From NCBI RefSeq assembly GCF_003762925.1, contig NZ_RJUK01000001.1:1550001-1614000 (forward strand): DNA of 64,000 bases, written 5' to 3'. Source of the DNA: Marinimicrobium koreense (GTDB lineage: Bacteria > Pseudomonadota > Gammaproteobacteria > Pseudomonadales > Cellvibrionaceae). Of this stretch, positions 1-9,704 are shown piece after piece. Position numbers and translations under genes: made by a program. Every line of letters begins with the position of its first letter. Positions within the stretch are counted from its first letter, which is position 1. A model generated the notes under the pieces. It ran no database searches. It had not been told where the DNA came from and saw only the letters and a list, made by a program, of their open reading frames with translations.

Positions 1-573
1 GCCGGAAAGGCGCTTTGGGTTCTATCGGCTTGTGTTGCCATCTACAACGTCAGTGTCGCCAACAACAAAGTGAAGGCTGCCGGAAGGGAAGCCGCCACCA
101 TCGGAGGTGGGTTTGGCGGTGGCGCTGCCGGCGGAGCAGTTGCCGGAATATGGTTTGGACCCATTGGTGTCACAATTGGCGTTATTGTAGGCGGCACCCT
201 GGGCGCCATTATGGCTGACCAAGTTTACGTGGAAGCAACTGGCGCCGATGGAGGATTCGCCAAGCAATTTATAGCCAAGTACACCAACCTTATAAGCACT
301 GATGAAAGCGCTTTGGCAGACGCATTGATCACCGAGTGCCGCTATGAAATGGGCAAGGTGCTTAATGTATTTGTTGAACTCCAGGACAAGTACTCTACGG
401 ATTCTGACGACGTCGCCCTTCTTTACGTCGAAAAAATGAAAGCTTTGCCCTCCAGCCCAACTAAGCTTGCTTTCCAGAAAAATGGTTCATTGAAGCAGTA
501 TTTGGTTCAGCTATTGGAGTCCGGCTGGACATCGTCACGAGAGCGAGCCGCCATTAATTATCTGAAAGCATAG
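1..573 (+). CDS. C-terminal part of a glycine-zipper protein (truncated by window edge)
   Basis: The reading frame is open from base 1, so the gene starts outside the window; a GTG at 70 is internal, because the upstream codons continue the same protein. About 190 residues are visible. They begin with a hydrophobic stretch (ALWVLSACVAIYNV) and a Gly/Ala-rich double segment ([15 protein letters not shown], then IGVIVGGTLGAIMAD) of the glycine-zipper kind. A roughly 115-residue soluble, mixed-charge tail follows, with no motif I recognise. Glycine-zipper segments of this type occur in membrane-inserting regions of large secreted or contact-dependent effectors, so a polymorphic effector C-terminus is possible, but that is inference. 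It is followed by a hairpin and the higBA genes. Confidence 0.7.
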   Translation, partial: AGKALWVLSACVAIYNVSVANNKVKAAGREAATIGGGFGGGAAGGAVAGIWFGPIGVTIGVIVGGTLGAIMADQVYVEATGADGGFAKQFIAKYTNLISTDESALADALITECRYEMGKVLNVFVELQDKYSTDSDDVALLYVEKMKALPSSPTKLAFQKNGSLKQYLVQLLESGWTSSRERAAINYLKA

Positions 574-597
574 CCCTCCCCGGTCAGGCTGGTCGAC

Positions 598-633
598 AGA
601 CCCCACCCAACGACGTTGTCGCGGGTAGGGTCT
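598..633 (+). terminator. Hairpin after the glycine-zipper gene
   Basis: Arms AGACCCCACCC (598-608) and GGGTAGGGTCT (623-633) pair over 11 bp with one mismatch around a 14-nt loop. It lies 25 bp after the stop codon at 573. There is no U-tract, so it may be only a stabilising 3' structure. Confidence 0.35.
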
Positions 634-679
634 AGCACGCACCTCGCTCTCGAGTCTCTTTAGTACTCTTTTTCGCATC

Positions 680-708
680 TTGACATTTGTCACGTGACAG
701 ATTACATT
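680..708 (+). promoter_or_regulatory. higBA promoter with operator palindrome
   Basis: TTGACA (680-685) and TACATT (703-708) are separated by exactly 17 bp. The spacer carries the perfect 12-bp palindrome TGTCACGTGACA (688-699). With the TGACA inside the -35 box there are three alternating half-sites. A HigA-type antitoxin would be expected to bind here and repress its own operon. The predicted transcript would begin at about 714-716, at the higB ATG itself. Confidence 0.7.
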
Positions 709-713
709 CACTT

Positions 714-995
714 ATGATCAAAACGTTTGCCGACAAGCGTACCCAAGAACTGTACTCCAGGGGCAAAACCAAGAAGTTTCCCCCGGACGTGGCGCGAAGA
801 GCCGCTCGTAAGCTCGAATACGTGCACTTGGCAGAGAGCCTTGATGACCTGAAAGTGCCTCCTGGCAATAGGCTCCACGCTCTTTCAGGCGACCGTCAGG
901 GGCAGCACGCTATTTCGATCAATGCACAGTGGCGCATCTGCTTTCGTTTTGAGGATGGCGATGCTTACGACGTAGAAGTCTGCGACTACCATTGA
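714..995 (+). CDS. higB: HigB-like toxin, RelE/ParE superfamily
   Basis: A 93-residue protein of the HigB branch of the RelE superfamily, predicted to be a ribosome-dependent mRNA interferase acting on translating ribosomes. It shows the family's typical layout: basic N-terminal helices (FADKRTQELYSRGK, ARRAARKLEYV), then the core GNRLHALSGDRQGQHAISIN and the closing strand WRICFRFEDGDAYDVEVCDYH-like end. The start is taken as ATG 714, which matches the usual HigB N-terminus; a longer frame begins at a GTG at 687 inside the promoter spacer. There is no Shine-Dalgarno sequence before 714. higA follows 15 bp later, the toxin-first order typical of higBA. Confidence 0.88.
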   Translation: MIKTFADKRTQELYSRGKTKKFPPDVARRAARKLEYVHLAESLDDLKVPPGNRLHALSGDRQGQHAISINAQWRICFRFEDGDAYDVEVCDYH

Positions 996-1010
996 AGTGA
1001 GGTGACAACT

Positions 1011-1325
1011 ATGGCGATTCCCAATACTGAGGGTATTCAGCGCAAACCGACCCACCCTGGTGAGATGCTGAGGGAGGACTTTATTCCGGATTACGGTTTA
1101 AGCGTCGCTAAGCTCGCCGAGCTGCTGGGGGTCTCTCGCCAGTCGGTGAACGAGTTGCTGCGCGAGCGACGCTCGGTCAGCCCCGAAATGGCGCTGCGGC
1201 TTGGCCGCCTGTTTGGCAACTCTCCCGAGTTTTGGCTGAATGCACAGAGGGCGGTCGACCTGTGGGCGGCTTCTCAGTCCGCTAAAGATGAGGTGGCCCG
1301 AATCAAGCCATTAAGTGCCGCCTAG
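1011..1325 (+). CDS. higA: HigA-like antitoxin, HTH domain
   Basis: A 104-residue antitoxin of the HigA (VapI/XRE) family: it neutralises HigB and represses the operon. It opens with the family signature KPTHPGEMLREDFI, then an HTH at about residues 35-60 (VAKLAELLGVSRQSVNELL), and ends with the conserved FGNSPEFWLNAQ. ATG 1011 is preferred over GTG 1002 because GAGGTG at 999-1004 gives a Shine-Dalgarno sequence at normal spacing. A close paralogue with over 90% base identity by eye lies at 5933-6253, without a HigB partner. Confidence 0.9.
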   Translation: MAIPNTEGIQRKPTHPGEMLREDFIPDYGLSVAKLAELLGVSRQSVNELLRERRSVSPEMALRLGRLFGNSPEFWLNAQRAVDLWAASQSAKDEVARIKPLSAA

Positions 1326-1651
1326 CGAAGCCATCAGCTTGGTCCCGTGACGTTAAGATAAATGACCTAAAACCAGGCTGATTGGCCTGGGCCTGCTGAT
1401 TCACATGGCACTGGACGGAATAGACCGTCTCGTCTGAGCCCCAGGAACAAGGTTTCCCCCCTACATCGACCAGGCTTTCACCGGCTCGGACCGGCCAGAA
1501 AGAGGCGATTTTCACCAAAATTGGCTCCTGAGGGGCCAAAACTGGGCCGCTGGTCGAAAAATCGTCATTTTCAACGAGCAAAATTCCTCCCGTTCCTGTA
1601 TATTCGCTGCCTATTTTCAACCCCGTGTTCAACCCAGCTTCAGAGAGCGCT
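1326..1651. other. Gene-free interval before the EF-G gene
   Basis: This 326-bp stretch holds no credible gene; the open minus-strand frame across it lacks family features. A small hairpin CCAGGC/GCCTGG (1373-1378, 1385-1390) may end the higBA transcript. A TATATT at 1599-1604 could be a -10 element for the EF-G gene, but no good -35 box is present at 17 bp. Confidence 0.5.
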
Positions 1652-3739
<2,088 letters not shown>

Positions 3740-3760
3740 CCTCGGATTAGTGTCACTCGG

Positions 3761-3795
3761 AGCCCCGCCAGCGAAAGCTGGTGGGGCTTTTTTTT
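3761..3795 (+). terminator. Rho-independent terminator of the EF-G gene
   Basis: A 12-bp GC-rich stem (3761-3772 with 3777-3788, one G-U pair) closed by a GAAA tetraloop and followed by a run of T to 3795. It lies 21 bp after the stop codon. Confidence 0.92.
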
Positions 3796-3869
3796 GAGGT
3801 ATCAGAAATATTAAAGGAGACCAAGGGGAAGATCATTGACACATCGTCAGTATATACCCCCCCCTAACA

Positions 3870-4190
3870 CCCAGACCCAAGTACTCGGTAGCGATATCAT
3901 AGGTAACAATCTGCAGAATAATGATAGCCAGGGACATCAAAACACCGGGTGGCTTTGCTGTATCAAAAGCCGCCTGGAGCGACGCTTTGCGTATCTGGCG
4001 GCAGTCATCGACTGGTACAGCCGCCAGGTGTTGTCTTGGCGAGTCTGCAACAACAAGGACGCGAGCTTCTGCGTTGGCTGTTTGGAAGATGCCCTGGCCA
4101 GTACGGTAAGCCGGAGATCTTTAACAGCGATCGGGGTTCGCAGTTTACCAGCCACGCTTTTATCAGCGTTCTGAAGCGTGCAACGAGGGG
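3870..4190 (+). pseudogene. IS3-family transposase relic (frameshifted DDE core)
   Basis: Part of an IS3-type integrase core is readable only by switching frame. In one frame, about 3983-4096 gives FAYLAAVIDWYSRQVLSWRV and then a C-x-C-L-E-D-A-L segment; the next part, GKPEIFNSDRGSQFTS at about 4100-4150, is in another frame. The two aspartates of the DDE triad are recognisable (VIDWYSR and NSDRGSQF). The catalytic glutamate region, the 5' orfA and terminal inverted repeats are missing. A weaker match upstream (TQTQVLGSDI) fits the segment before the first aspartate. It is a dead remnant and marks the zone as a past insertion site. Confidence 0.85.
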
Positions 4191-4280
4191 ATTACAGCTT
4201 AAAAGAGTCCCGATAAATCTTCTGTCTCACTCTCGGCCCAGGCAAATAATTCTTGATGAGGTTAATGCGATTAATTCAAG

Positions 4281-4619
4281 TTAACGGTAGTAGTCCGCAA
4301 TAAAACGACACTCCCAATCTCTTCCTGTTTCATATTCCGCCAAGTCTTTCAATGTAGAGTAGAAACGCTTCTTGGGAAGATTGGCTAGATGGCCGGTATG
4401 CTCTTCTAACTCTGGAATCTCTTCATCAACCCGGTCAGAGAGTCTCTGGAAGACCTCCGGTCCCGGTGACTCCCTGCCGGAAAGCTCTTCCTCATAGATC
4501 AAACAAAGCCGATCATAAGGATTTTCTTCTTCATTCGTAGCTCCACTATTACAGGCATTTGCCGATAACAGCAGGAAAATGGATAGAGCCCGAACATTTG
4601 TTTTTATACCACTATTCAT
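4281..4619 (-). CDS. Small lipoprotein, paralogue of 6255-6599 (possible immunity protein)
   Basis: About 112 residues with an N-terminal hydrophobic signal and a lipobox-like LSANAC, so probably a membrane-anchored lipoprotein; the mature part is acidic. It shares with the protein at 6255-6599 the blocks NPYDRLCLIYEEEL / SPYDRVCSIYEEEL, FQRLSDR / FQKLSDR, the spacing of the IPELEE segment and the ending W-E-C-x-F-I. ATG 4619 is chosen because AAGGAGG lies at ideal spacing (4632-4626). It sits 12 bp behind the 194-residue gene on the same strand, so the two are probably cotranscribed. No known family is recognised. A lipoprotein directly behind a membrane-active-looking protein is suggestive of an immunity protein, but this is inference. 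Confidence 0.75.
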   Translation of the reverse strand: MNSGIKTNVRALSIFLLLSANACNSGATNEEENPYDRLCLIYEEELSGRESPGPEVFQRLSDRVDEEIPELEEHTGHLANLPKKRFYSTLKDLAEYETGRDWECRFIADYYR

Positions 4620-4631
4620 TATCACCTCCTT

Positions 4632-5216
4632 TTACATGGAAAGCTCATGTCGCTCTTCATGTATCAGCCATACTTTTCGATCATTTGCCCCACGAAAAGG
4701 ATCAACCAAAAAATATGAAACAACATGAACCGGAACAAAGGAGGCGCCTATTCGTGACTTACCTATCTCTTCCCGTTGCCAGAGTTCATCTCCTCCGCGC
4801 GCCAAAATTCGATGCGTGGTTTTTCCCAGACTGATTCCCGTTGCCGCCGCACTGAAGATAAGCCCTGCCCCACCCGATACAAAGCTTGCCCCTGCACCTG
4901 CTAGGGAAGTGAGAAGCGGGTAATCTCGACCGCCCATTAGACGGTTATTGAGCATGAACGTATAGTTGTTCTCAATGACGCTGGGTAATGTCATCGCTTT
5001 TCGGTGCGCGACGCAATTCTCTTGTATCTCCAGTTTCTCGACAGGAGTCGATGGCTCATAAATCCAACGGCCGTTCAAAAATTTAGAGTGGGCAAGAAGG
5101 AAGGGCTTTTGACCGGAATTTTGCAGATACCTTTTTAAGCCAATCAAATCGCCTAAGGTTTTGATTCCCGTTTCTGGGCGAAGCTCGTCTAGATGCTGGA
5201 GAACAGATGGCGTCAT
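4632..5216 (-). CDS. Unknown 194-residue protein with a Gly/Ala-rich membrane segment
   Basis: I do not recognise this family. The N-terminal 95 residues are soluble. A hydrophobic Gly/Ala/Ser-rich segment follows at about 103-130 (LTSLAGAGASFVSGGAGLIF and on), then a basic stretch (GKTTHRILARGG), and the protein ends with V-D-P-F-x-G-x-N-x-x-K-V-W-L-I-H-E-E-R. There is no signal peptide. ATG 5216 has AAAGGA at good spacing. The lipoprotein gene follows within 12 bp. A decayed copy of only the C-terminal 25 or so codons survives at 6610-6690 beside the second lipoprotein gene, showing that the two genes were duplicated as a unit. A toxin/effector role with the lipoprotein as immunity partner is a hypothesis. 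Confidence 0.65.
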   Translation of the reverse strand: MTPSVLQHLDELRPETGIKTLGDLIGLKRYLQNSGQKPFLLAHSKFLNGRWIYEPSTPVEKLEIQENCVAHRKAMTLPSVIENNYTFMLNNRLMGGRDYPLLTSLAGAGASFVSGGAGLIFSAAATGISLGKTTHRILARGGDELWQREEIGKSRIGASFVPVHVVSYFLVDPFRGANDRKVWLIHEERHELSM

Positions 5217-5494
5217 AATTAATTTCCTTTTAATTTGTAGCTGCTAAAATCGGAGGATAAACTGCGATGAAAGAATACCTCTGAGGTCAAATGAGTTCAA
5301 CCCCTTACGGAGTGACACAAATCACATTATGTGCTGTATGAACGGCTTACCACGCTGATGCCAAGGACCAGTTACCTCGAAATCAACCAACTCCCAACTC
5401 ATGGTCTAGCATGCCTCCCTATTTGCCTGGATCGGCCCGGCAGGTGACAATCATCAGCAGTGAGCAATGGTAACTGTCCGTAAGGAACGACAGA

Positions 5495-5920
5495 ATGGAA
5501 GAACTTGACTTTTTTTATCTGACACCAATAAATCAAAATGCGTCGATTTTAACGACTTCGCGGCGACCAGAGTCTGTCAATGTTAAAGGCTCGGTGCTGG
5601 AGAAGCAGTTTTCCCTTCCCAATGGCTGGCACCTCATCTTGACGACGGCAGATTCACCGTACGATGAGGCGCTTTACATCACAGTGATCGACCGGCACTT
5701 TGAGGTAACAGATCAAATCGAAATTTCCAGCGCGCTGGTGCCTGGAATACTTGAAGATGCAGAAGTTCAGAGTCATAACCGTTTGAAGTTTTCGTTTAAC
5801 AAAGCGGACCCGTACATCCTCACTATTGACCCCAAGGGCTTCATAATCCCGAGACCAAGTGATAAGGGTAGAAGGCCCCTTAGGACGATTTTTAAGAAGA
5901 AGTACTTGCACATTCACTGA
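5495..5920 (+). CDS. Unknown 141-residue protein in the toxin position of a HigA gene
   Basis: The protein has no recognisable domain: it begins MEELDFFYLTPINQN, is mostly beta-like, and ends with a basic tail (DKGRRPLRTIFKKKYLHIH). ATG 5495 is preceded by AAGGA at suitable distance. The stop lies 12 bp before the ATG of a HigA paralogue, exactly the place higB occupies at 714-995. The base sequence matches the first locus only from about the shared GAGGTGA ribosome-binding site onward, so this gene has replaced, or been inserted in place of, higB. It could be a new toxin type, a non-toxic passenger or an unrelated gene. Confidence 0.6.
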   Translation: MEELDFFYLTPINQNASILTTSRRPESVNVKGSVLEKQFSLPNGWHLILTTADSPYDEALYITVIDRHFEVTDQIEISSALVPGILEDAEVQSHNRLKFSFNKADPYILTIDPKGFIIPRPSDKGRRPLRTIFKKKYLHIH

Positions 5921-5932
5921 GAGGTGAAAACT

Positions 5933-6253
5933 ATGGCTATTCCCAATACTCAGAGTATTCAGCGCAAACCGACCCACCCTGGTGAGATGCTAAGGGAGGA
6001 CTTTATCCCGGATTACGGTTTAAGTGTCGCTAAGCTCGCCGAGCTTCTAGGGGGCTCTCGCCAGTCGGTGAATGAGTTGCTGCGCGAGCGCCGCTCAGTC
6101 AGCCCCGAAATGGCTCTGCGACTGGGCCGCCTGTTTGGCAACTCTCCCGAGTTTTGGCTGAACGCGCAGAGAGCCCTTGATCTATGGGAGGCCTCCCAGT
6201 CAGCTAAAGATGAGGTGGCCCGAATCGAGCCACTGGATAACCGGAGCCTTTAG
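5933..6253 (+). CDS. Second HigA-like antitoxin, without HigB
   Basis: 106 residues, nearly identical to HigA at 1011-1325. It carries the same KPTHPGEMLREDFI start, the HTH and the FGNSPEFWLNAQ end. One change falls in the HTH turn (ELLGVSRQS there, ELLGGSRQS here), which may weaken or alter DNA binding. ATG 5933 is preceded by GAGGTG at 5921-5926. The upstream gene is not RelE-like, so this is either an orphan antitoxin or the partner of a different protein. Its stop is one base from the stop of the convergent lipoprotein gene. Confidence 0.85.
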   Translation: MAIPNTQSIQRKPTHPGEMLREDFIPDYGLSVAKLAELLGGSRQSVNELLRERRSVSPEMALRLGRLFGNSPEFWLNAQRALDLWEASQSAKDEVARIEPLDNRSL

Positions 6254-6254
6254 T

Positions 6255-6599
6255 TTAACGCTTATAGCGATTTTTTATAAATTTACACTCCCAGGCTTTT
6301 CCGGTGTGGTGCTCGGCCATACTTTTAAGCGCCGGATAAAACTCCTCTTTAGGGAAATTCGTCAAGTGATTCAGCTGCTCCTCCAGCTCAGGAACTTCTT
6401 GAGACAGCCTGTCCGACAACTTCTGAAAGGTCGCAGGCCCCGCAGAAGCTTTACCGTCCAGTTCTTCTTCATATATGGAGCAAACTCGATCATAAGGACT
6501 GACTGTATCCTCCGCCTGACCATTGCTACAACCAGTTACTGCCAAGAAAGAAAAAACGAAGAAAATATTATATGCCTGTTCTACAGATTTAATCGTCAC
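6255..6599 (-). CDS. Second small lipoprotein, paralogue of 4281-4619
   Basis: About 114 residues with a signal peptide ending in the good lipobox VTGC, then an acidic mature domain matching the 4281-4619 protein over its whole length (PYDRVCSIYEEEL, FQKLSDR, VPELEEQL, WECKFI). A GTG at 6599 with upstream GAGGG is the likely start; an in-frame TTG at 6620 would extend it. Its former upstream partner survives only as a 3' fragment at 6610-6690, so this copy is an orphan. Retention of the lipoprotein after loss of its partner is what is seen with orphan immunity genes; the function remains unproven. Confidence 0.7.
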   Translation of the reverse strand: MTIKSVEQAYNIFFVFSFLAVTGCSNGQAEDTVSPYDRVCSIYEEELDGKASAGPATFQKLSDRLSQEVPELEEQLNHLTNFPKEEFYPALKSMAEHHTGKAWECKFIKNRYKR

Positions 6600-6609
6600 C
6601 CTAGCCCTC

Positions 6610-6690
6610 TTATAAAACAAGCGCTTTGCGCTCTTCGTGTATCAACCAAACCTTCCAATGATTTGTGCCTAGAAACGGATCAACTAAATG
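6610..6690 (-). pseudogene. 3' fragment of a second copy of the 194-residue gene
   Basis: Read on the minus strand, this stretch gives V-D-P-F-L-G-T-N-H-W-K-V-W-L-I-H-E-E-R-K-A-L and a stop. That is the same order as the end of the protein at 4632-5216 (V-D-P-F-R-G-A-N-D-R-K-V-W-L-I-H-E-E-R-H-E-L). Upstream of this the similarity stops, so the rest of the gene is gone. Its stop lies inside the 5' region of the neighbouring lipoprotein gene. Confidence 0.85.
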
Positions 6691-6950
6691 GCCTTGCGTT
6701 GTGCAACACGGCCTTCTTTGGAATCTAGGCTGGGCAGAGGGGCAACAGGCTCATAGACAACCTCCTTTTAAGCAACATCCTAAAACTGAATATTCTATTC
6801 ACGAAGAGCAGGCAGATGTTACTCTAAAGCGCCTTGAGGGTCACTATCGATTAATGTGATCCGTTCTCGTAACGAGCTGTCGCGAAAAACAACCGGGCGA
6901 TTTGTCAGTCAAGGTAGTTGTCGCATCACTCAACAAATAGGAATTGGCTT

Positions 6951-7358
6951 ATGAAAGGCTCTTGTCTATGCGGCGCCATTGAAATTACCGCCGAAAGCAA
7001 ACACAACGTCGACGTTTGCCACTGCACCATGTGCCGACGCTGGGGCAGCGGCCCTTTTTTTGCGGTGCATTGCGGGCCGGAGGTTACCTTCGACGGAAGT
7101 TTGAAGCCTGCCCGCTACCGCTCGTCCGACTGGGCCGAACGCGGTTTCTGCCCCACCTGCGGAACGCATCTGTTTTATCATCTGCTTCCTACGGGAGATT
7201 ATATGCTGCCGGCCGGGTTGTTCGGAGACGGTGAGGACTTCCAGTTGAGTGGCCAGGTGTTCTTCGATGAAAAGCCGGACTTTTACGAGTTCGCCAATGA
7301 CACGCCCACCATGAGTGGTGATGATCTGATCGCCCAATTTTCCGATAAAGACGATTAG
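6951..7358 (+). CDS. GFA/CENP-V family zinc protein
   Basis: 135 residues of the GFA (glutathione-dependent formaldehyde-activating, CENP-V) fold. The zinc-binding cysteines are in place: CLC (C5, C7), CHCTMC (C23, C25, C28) and CPTCG (C67, C70). The family name comes from Gfa, which condenses formaldehyde with glutathione; most short paralogues like this one have no proven substrate. ATG 6951 fits the conserved N-terminus; an upstream TTG/ATG extension is unlikely. It stands alone on the plus strand at the edge of the accessory zone. Confidence 0.9.
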   Translation: MKGSCLCGAIEITAESKHNVDVCHCTMCRRWGSGPFFAVHCGPEVTFDGSLKPARYRSSDWAERGFCPTCGTHLFYHLLPTGDYMLPAGLFGDGEDFQLSGQVFFDEKPDFYEFANDTPTMSGDDLIAQFSDKDD

Positions 7359-7546
7359 CCTGAACTTATGACGTTAGACGATTCCCGCTCTTTGGCCTAC
7401 AAAAGCGGGCATTTCAGTTTTGTTACCAATCGATGAATTTTCAGTGAACGGACTCCCGCCGTCCCCACTGTCACCAGAGCTTCAAAATGCGTCCGTAACA
7501 TCCTCTGACCATCGACGATTTCGTAACATCAGAGGTAAAGGACAAC

Positions 7547-9520
7547 ATGAACGTTTTCAGAGTATTTGCATTGAGCCTGCTCGCCCAGGCGGTACTGGTA
7601 GGTTGTAGCGGCGACGACGGGGACGTCGGCCCGAGGGGTGAACCGGGTGAGCAAGGCCCTCAAGGGGAACAGGGTCCTCAGGGTGAACCGGCGCCGAAAG
7701 CCATCGACCTGACCATTCTGCACATGAACGATCACCACTCCCATATCGCGGCGGAGGGTTTTGATTTCGATGTGACCGGGTTGGTGGATGCCACCAATGA
7801 GGCCGGCGATGCCGTCACCGAGGTTGAGGTGACCTACGGCGGCTTCCCGATGCTGGTCAGCCTGTTCAATACGGTGGCCGGGCAACACGAAAACGTCCTG
7901 AAGCTGCACGCGGGGGACGCCATCACCGGTACACTGTATTACTCGCTGTTCAACGGCGCGGCCGATGCGGCGGTGATGAACGAGGTGTGTTTCGATGCCT
8001 TCGCCCTGGGCAATCATGAGTTCGATGATGGCGACAGCGGCCTGGCGACCTTCCTGGACGCCCTGAATTCCACCGCCTGCGAAACCCAGGCACTGGCGGC
8101 CAATGTGCAGCCGGCGGAAGATTCCGCCATTGCCGATGGCTATATTGAGCCCTACACCATTGTAGAGCGAGACGGCGAGCAGATTGGCATTATCGGCATT
8201 GATATCGCCGGTAAAACCAAGAATTCGTCCAACCCCGATGAAGGGACCGAGTTCCTGGACGAGATGACGACGGCCCAGGCTAACATCGACACCCTGTCCG
8301 AAATGGGCGTCAACAAGATCATTCTGCTGACCCACTACCAGTATCAGAACGATCTCGATCTGGCAGCCAGCCTGAGCGGCGTCGACGTGATTGTTGGCGG
8401 CGACTCACACACGCTGCTCGGCGACGAGACCTTTGCGGAACTGGGCTTTAACCCGGCCGGTGACTACCCGACGCAGGTGAACAACGCCGATGGCGAGCCC
8501 GTCTGTGTGGTTCAGGCCTGGGAGTACGCTCACCTGATGGGCAAGCTTCACGTGAGCTTCGACGACGCCGGTGTGGTCTCTTCCTGCGCTGGTATGCCGC
8601 TGATGCCCATCAGCGATAACTTTGTCTATGAATACAACGAAGAAGAGACGCGCAGCCTGAACGCTGCGGACCAGTTCTCCGTGGTACGGGCGCTGACTGC
8701 CCACCCGGAGGTGGTGGTTACCCAGCCGGACGCGAACACCACCAACCTGTTGTCGATTTACGACGCTCAGGTCAGTGTGCTGGAACAGACCGTGATTGGC
8801 AGCAGCGCGGAGGACCTGTGTCTGGAGCGTTTTCCGGGACAGGGGCGTTCTTCCCTGTGTGATGCCTCGGCGACCTATGAGCGCGGCAGCGACATTTCCA
8901 ATATTGTTGCCAAAGCCTTTCTCACGGTGACACCAACGGCCGATATTGCCATTCAGAATGGCGGCGGTGTGCGGGTGGATGTGGAAACCGGCCCTTATAC
9001 CATTGCCGATGCGTTTACCCTGCTGCCCTTCTCCAACACGCTGGTAACGCTGGACATGACCGGTCAGCAGATTATCGATGTGCTGGAAGACGCGCTGGCC
9101 AATGCCCTCGACAACGGCGGCTCCTCCGGCTCCTACCCTTACGCCTCCGGCCTGCGTTTTGAAGTGGATGCGTCCCAGGAGAAAGGCAGCCGCGTATCCA
9201 ACGTGGAAGTGAACCCACAGGTGGCCGGCGACTGGACCGCTATCGATACCTCGGCCACCTACACCGTGGTCACCAATGACTTTATCGCCTCCGGACAGGA
9301 TGGCTACGATACCTTTGCGATTCCCTTCGACGCCGGCGATTACGAGGATACCTTCACCGAATACGCCCAGGGCTTTATCGATTATGTCGAAGCACTGACC
9401 GCTGATGGCCAGAACCTGATCAAACTGCCCGAAGCCGAGTACTCCACTCAGCGCTACATCGACTCCGGTGGCTGCGACCACAGCGCTGTGGCGACCTGCG
9501 CGGACGACAATAACCTATAA
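7547..9520 (+). CDS. Secreted 5'-nucleotidase / UshA-type metallophosphoesterase with collagen-like repeat
   Basis: A 657-residue lipoprotein (lipobox VGC at about residue 20) expected to hydrolyse extracellular nucleotides or related phosphoesters. The calcineurin-like domain shows NDHHSH (61-66), LHAGDA, GNHE (155-158), LLTHY and GGDSHT (284-289), the usual dinuclear-metal ligands. The C-terminal 5'-nucleotidase domain begins near residue 410 and holds QNGGGVR and FSNTLV, the substrate-binding signature. Unusually, six collagen-type Gly-X-Y triplets (GPRGEPGEQGPQGEQ and on) sit between the lipid anchor and the catalytic domain, probably as a stalk. ATG 7547 follows AAAGGA. A terminator with a UUCG loop follows. 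Confidence 0.93.
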   Translation: MNVFRVFALSLLAQAVLVGCSGDDGDVGPRGEPGEQGPQGEQGPQGEPAPKAIDLTILHMNDHHSHIAAEGFDFDVTGLVDATNEAGDAVTEVEVTYGGFPMLVSLFNTVAGQHENVLKLHAGDAITGTLYYSLFNGAADAAVMNEVCFDAFALGNHEFDDGDSGLATFLDALNSTACETQALAANVQPAEDSAIADGYIEPYTIVERDGEQIGIIGIDIAGKTKNSSNPDEGTEFLDEMTTAQANIDTLSEMGVNKIILLTHYQYQNDLDLAASLSGVDVIVGGDSHTLLGDETFAELGFNPAGDYPTQVNNADGEPVCVVQAWEYAHLMGKLHVSFDDAGVVSSCAGMPLMPISDNFVYEYNEEETRSLNAADQFSVVRALTAHPEVVVTQPDANTTNLLSIYDAQVSVLEQTVIGSSAEDLCLERFPGQGRSSLCDASATYERGSDISNIVAKAFLTVTPTADIAIQNGGGVRVDVETGPYTIADAFTLLPFSNTLVTLDMTGQQIIDVLEDALANALDNGGSSGSYPYASGLRFEVDASQEKGSRVSNVEVNPQVAGDWTAIDTSATYTVVTNDFIASGQDGYDTFAIPFDAGDYEDTFTEYAQGFIDYVEALTADGQNLIKLPEAEYSTQRYIDSGGCDHSAVATCADDNNL

Positions 9521-9540
9521 ACGCGGTTGATCTACCCTGC

Positions 9541-9565
9541 AAAAGGCTCTTCGGAGCCTTTTTTT
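9541..9565 (+). terminator. Rho-independent terminator of the nucleotidase gene
   Basis: Stem AAAAGGCTC / GAGCCTTTT around a TTCG tetraloop with a T-run to 9565, 20 bp after the stop codon. Confidence 0.92.
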
Positions 9566-9704
9566 ATGCCTGCCCCCTAATAGTCACCCCGACTCGCATC
9601 GCTCCCACGTCTGGTTTATAGTGGCACCCTACCGATTTCCACACTCAGCCCGTACCCAATAAACAGGCGAGCAATAACATCCCAACGGCAATGTGAACTT
9701 TCCC

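Noticed and set aside
1303-1632. 109-codon minus-strand frame between higA and the EF-G gene
   Set aside because: No ribosome-binding site or family feature; it overlaps higA's end.
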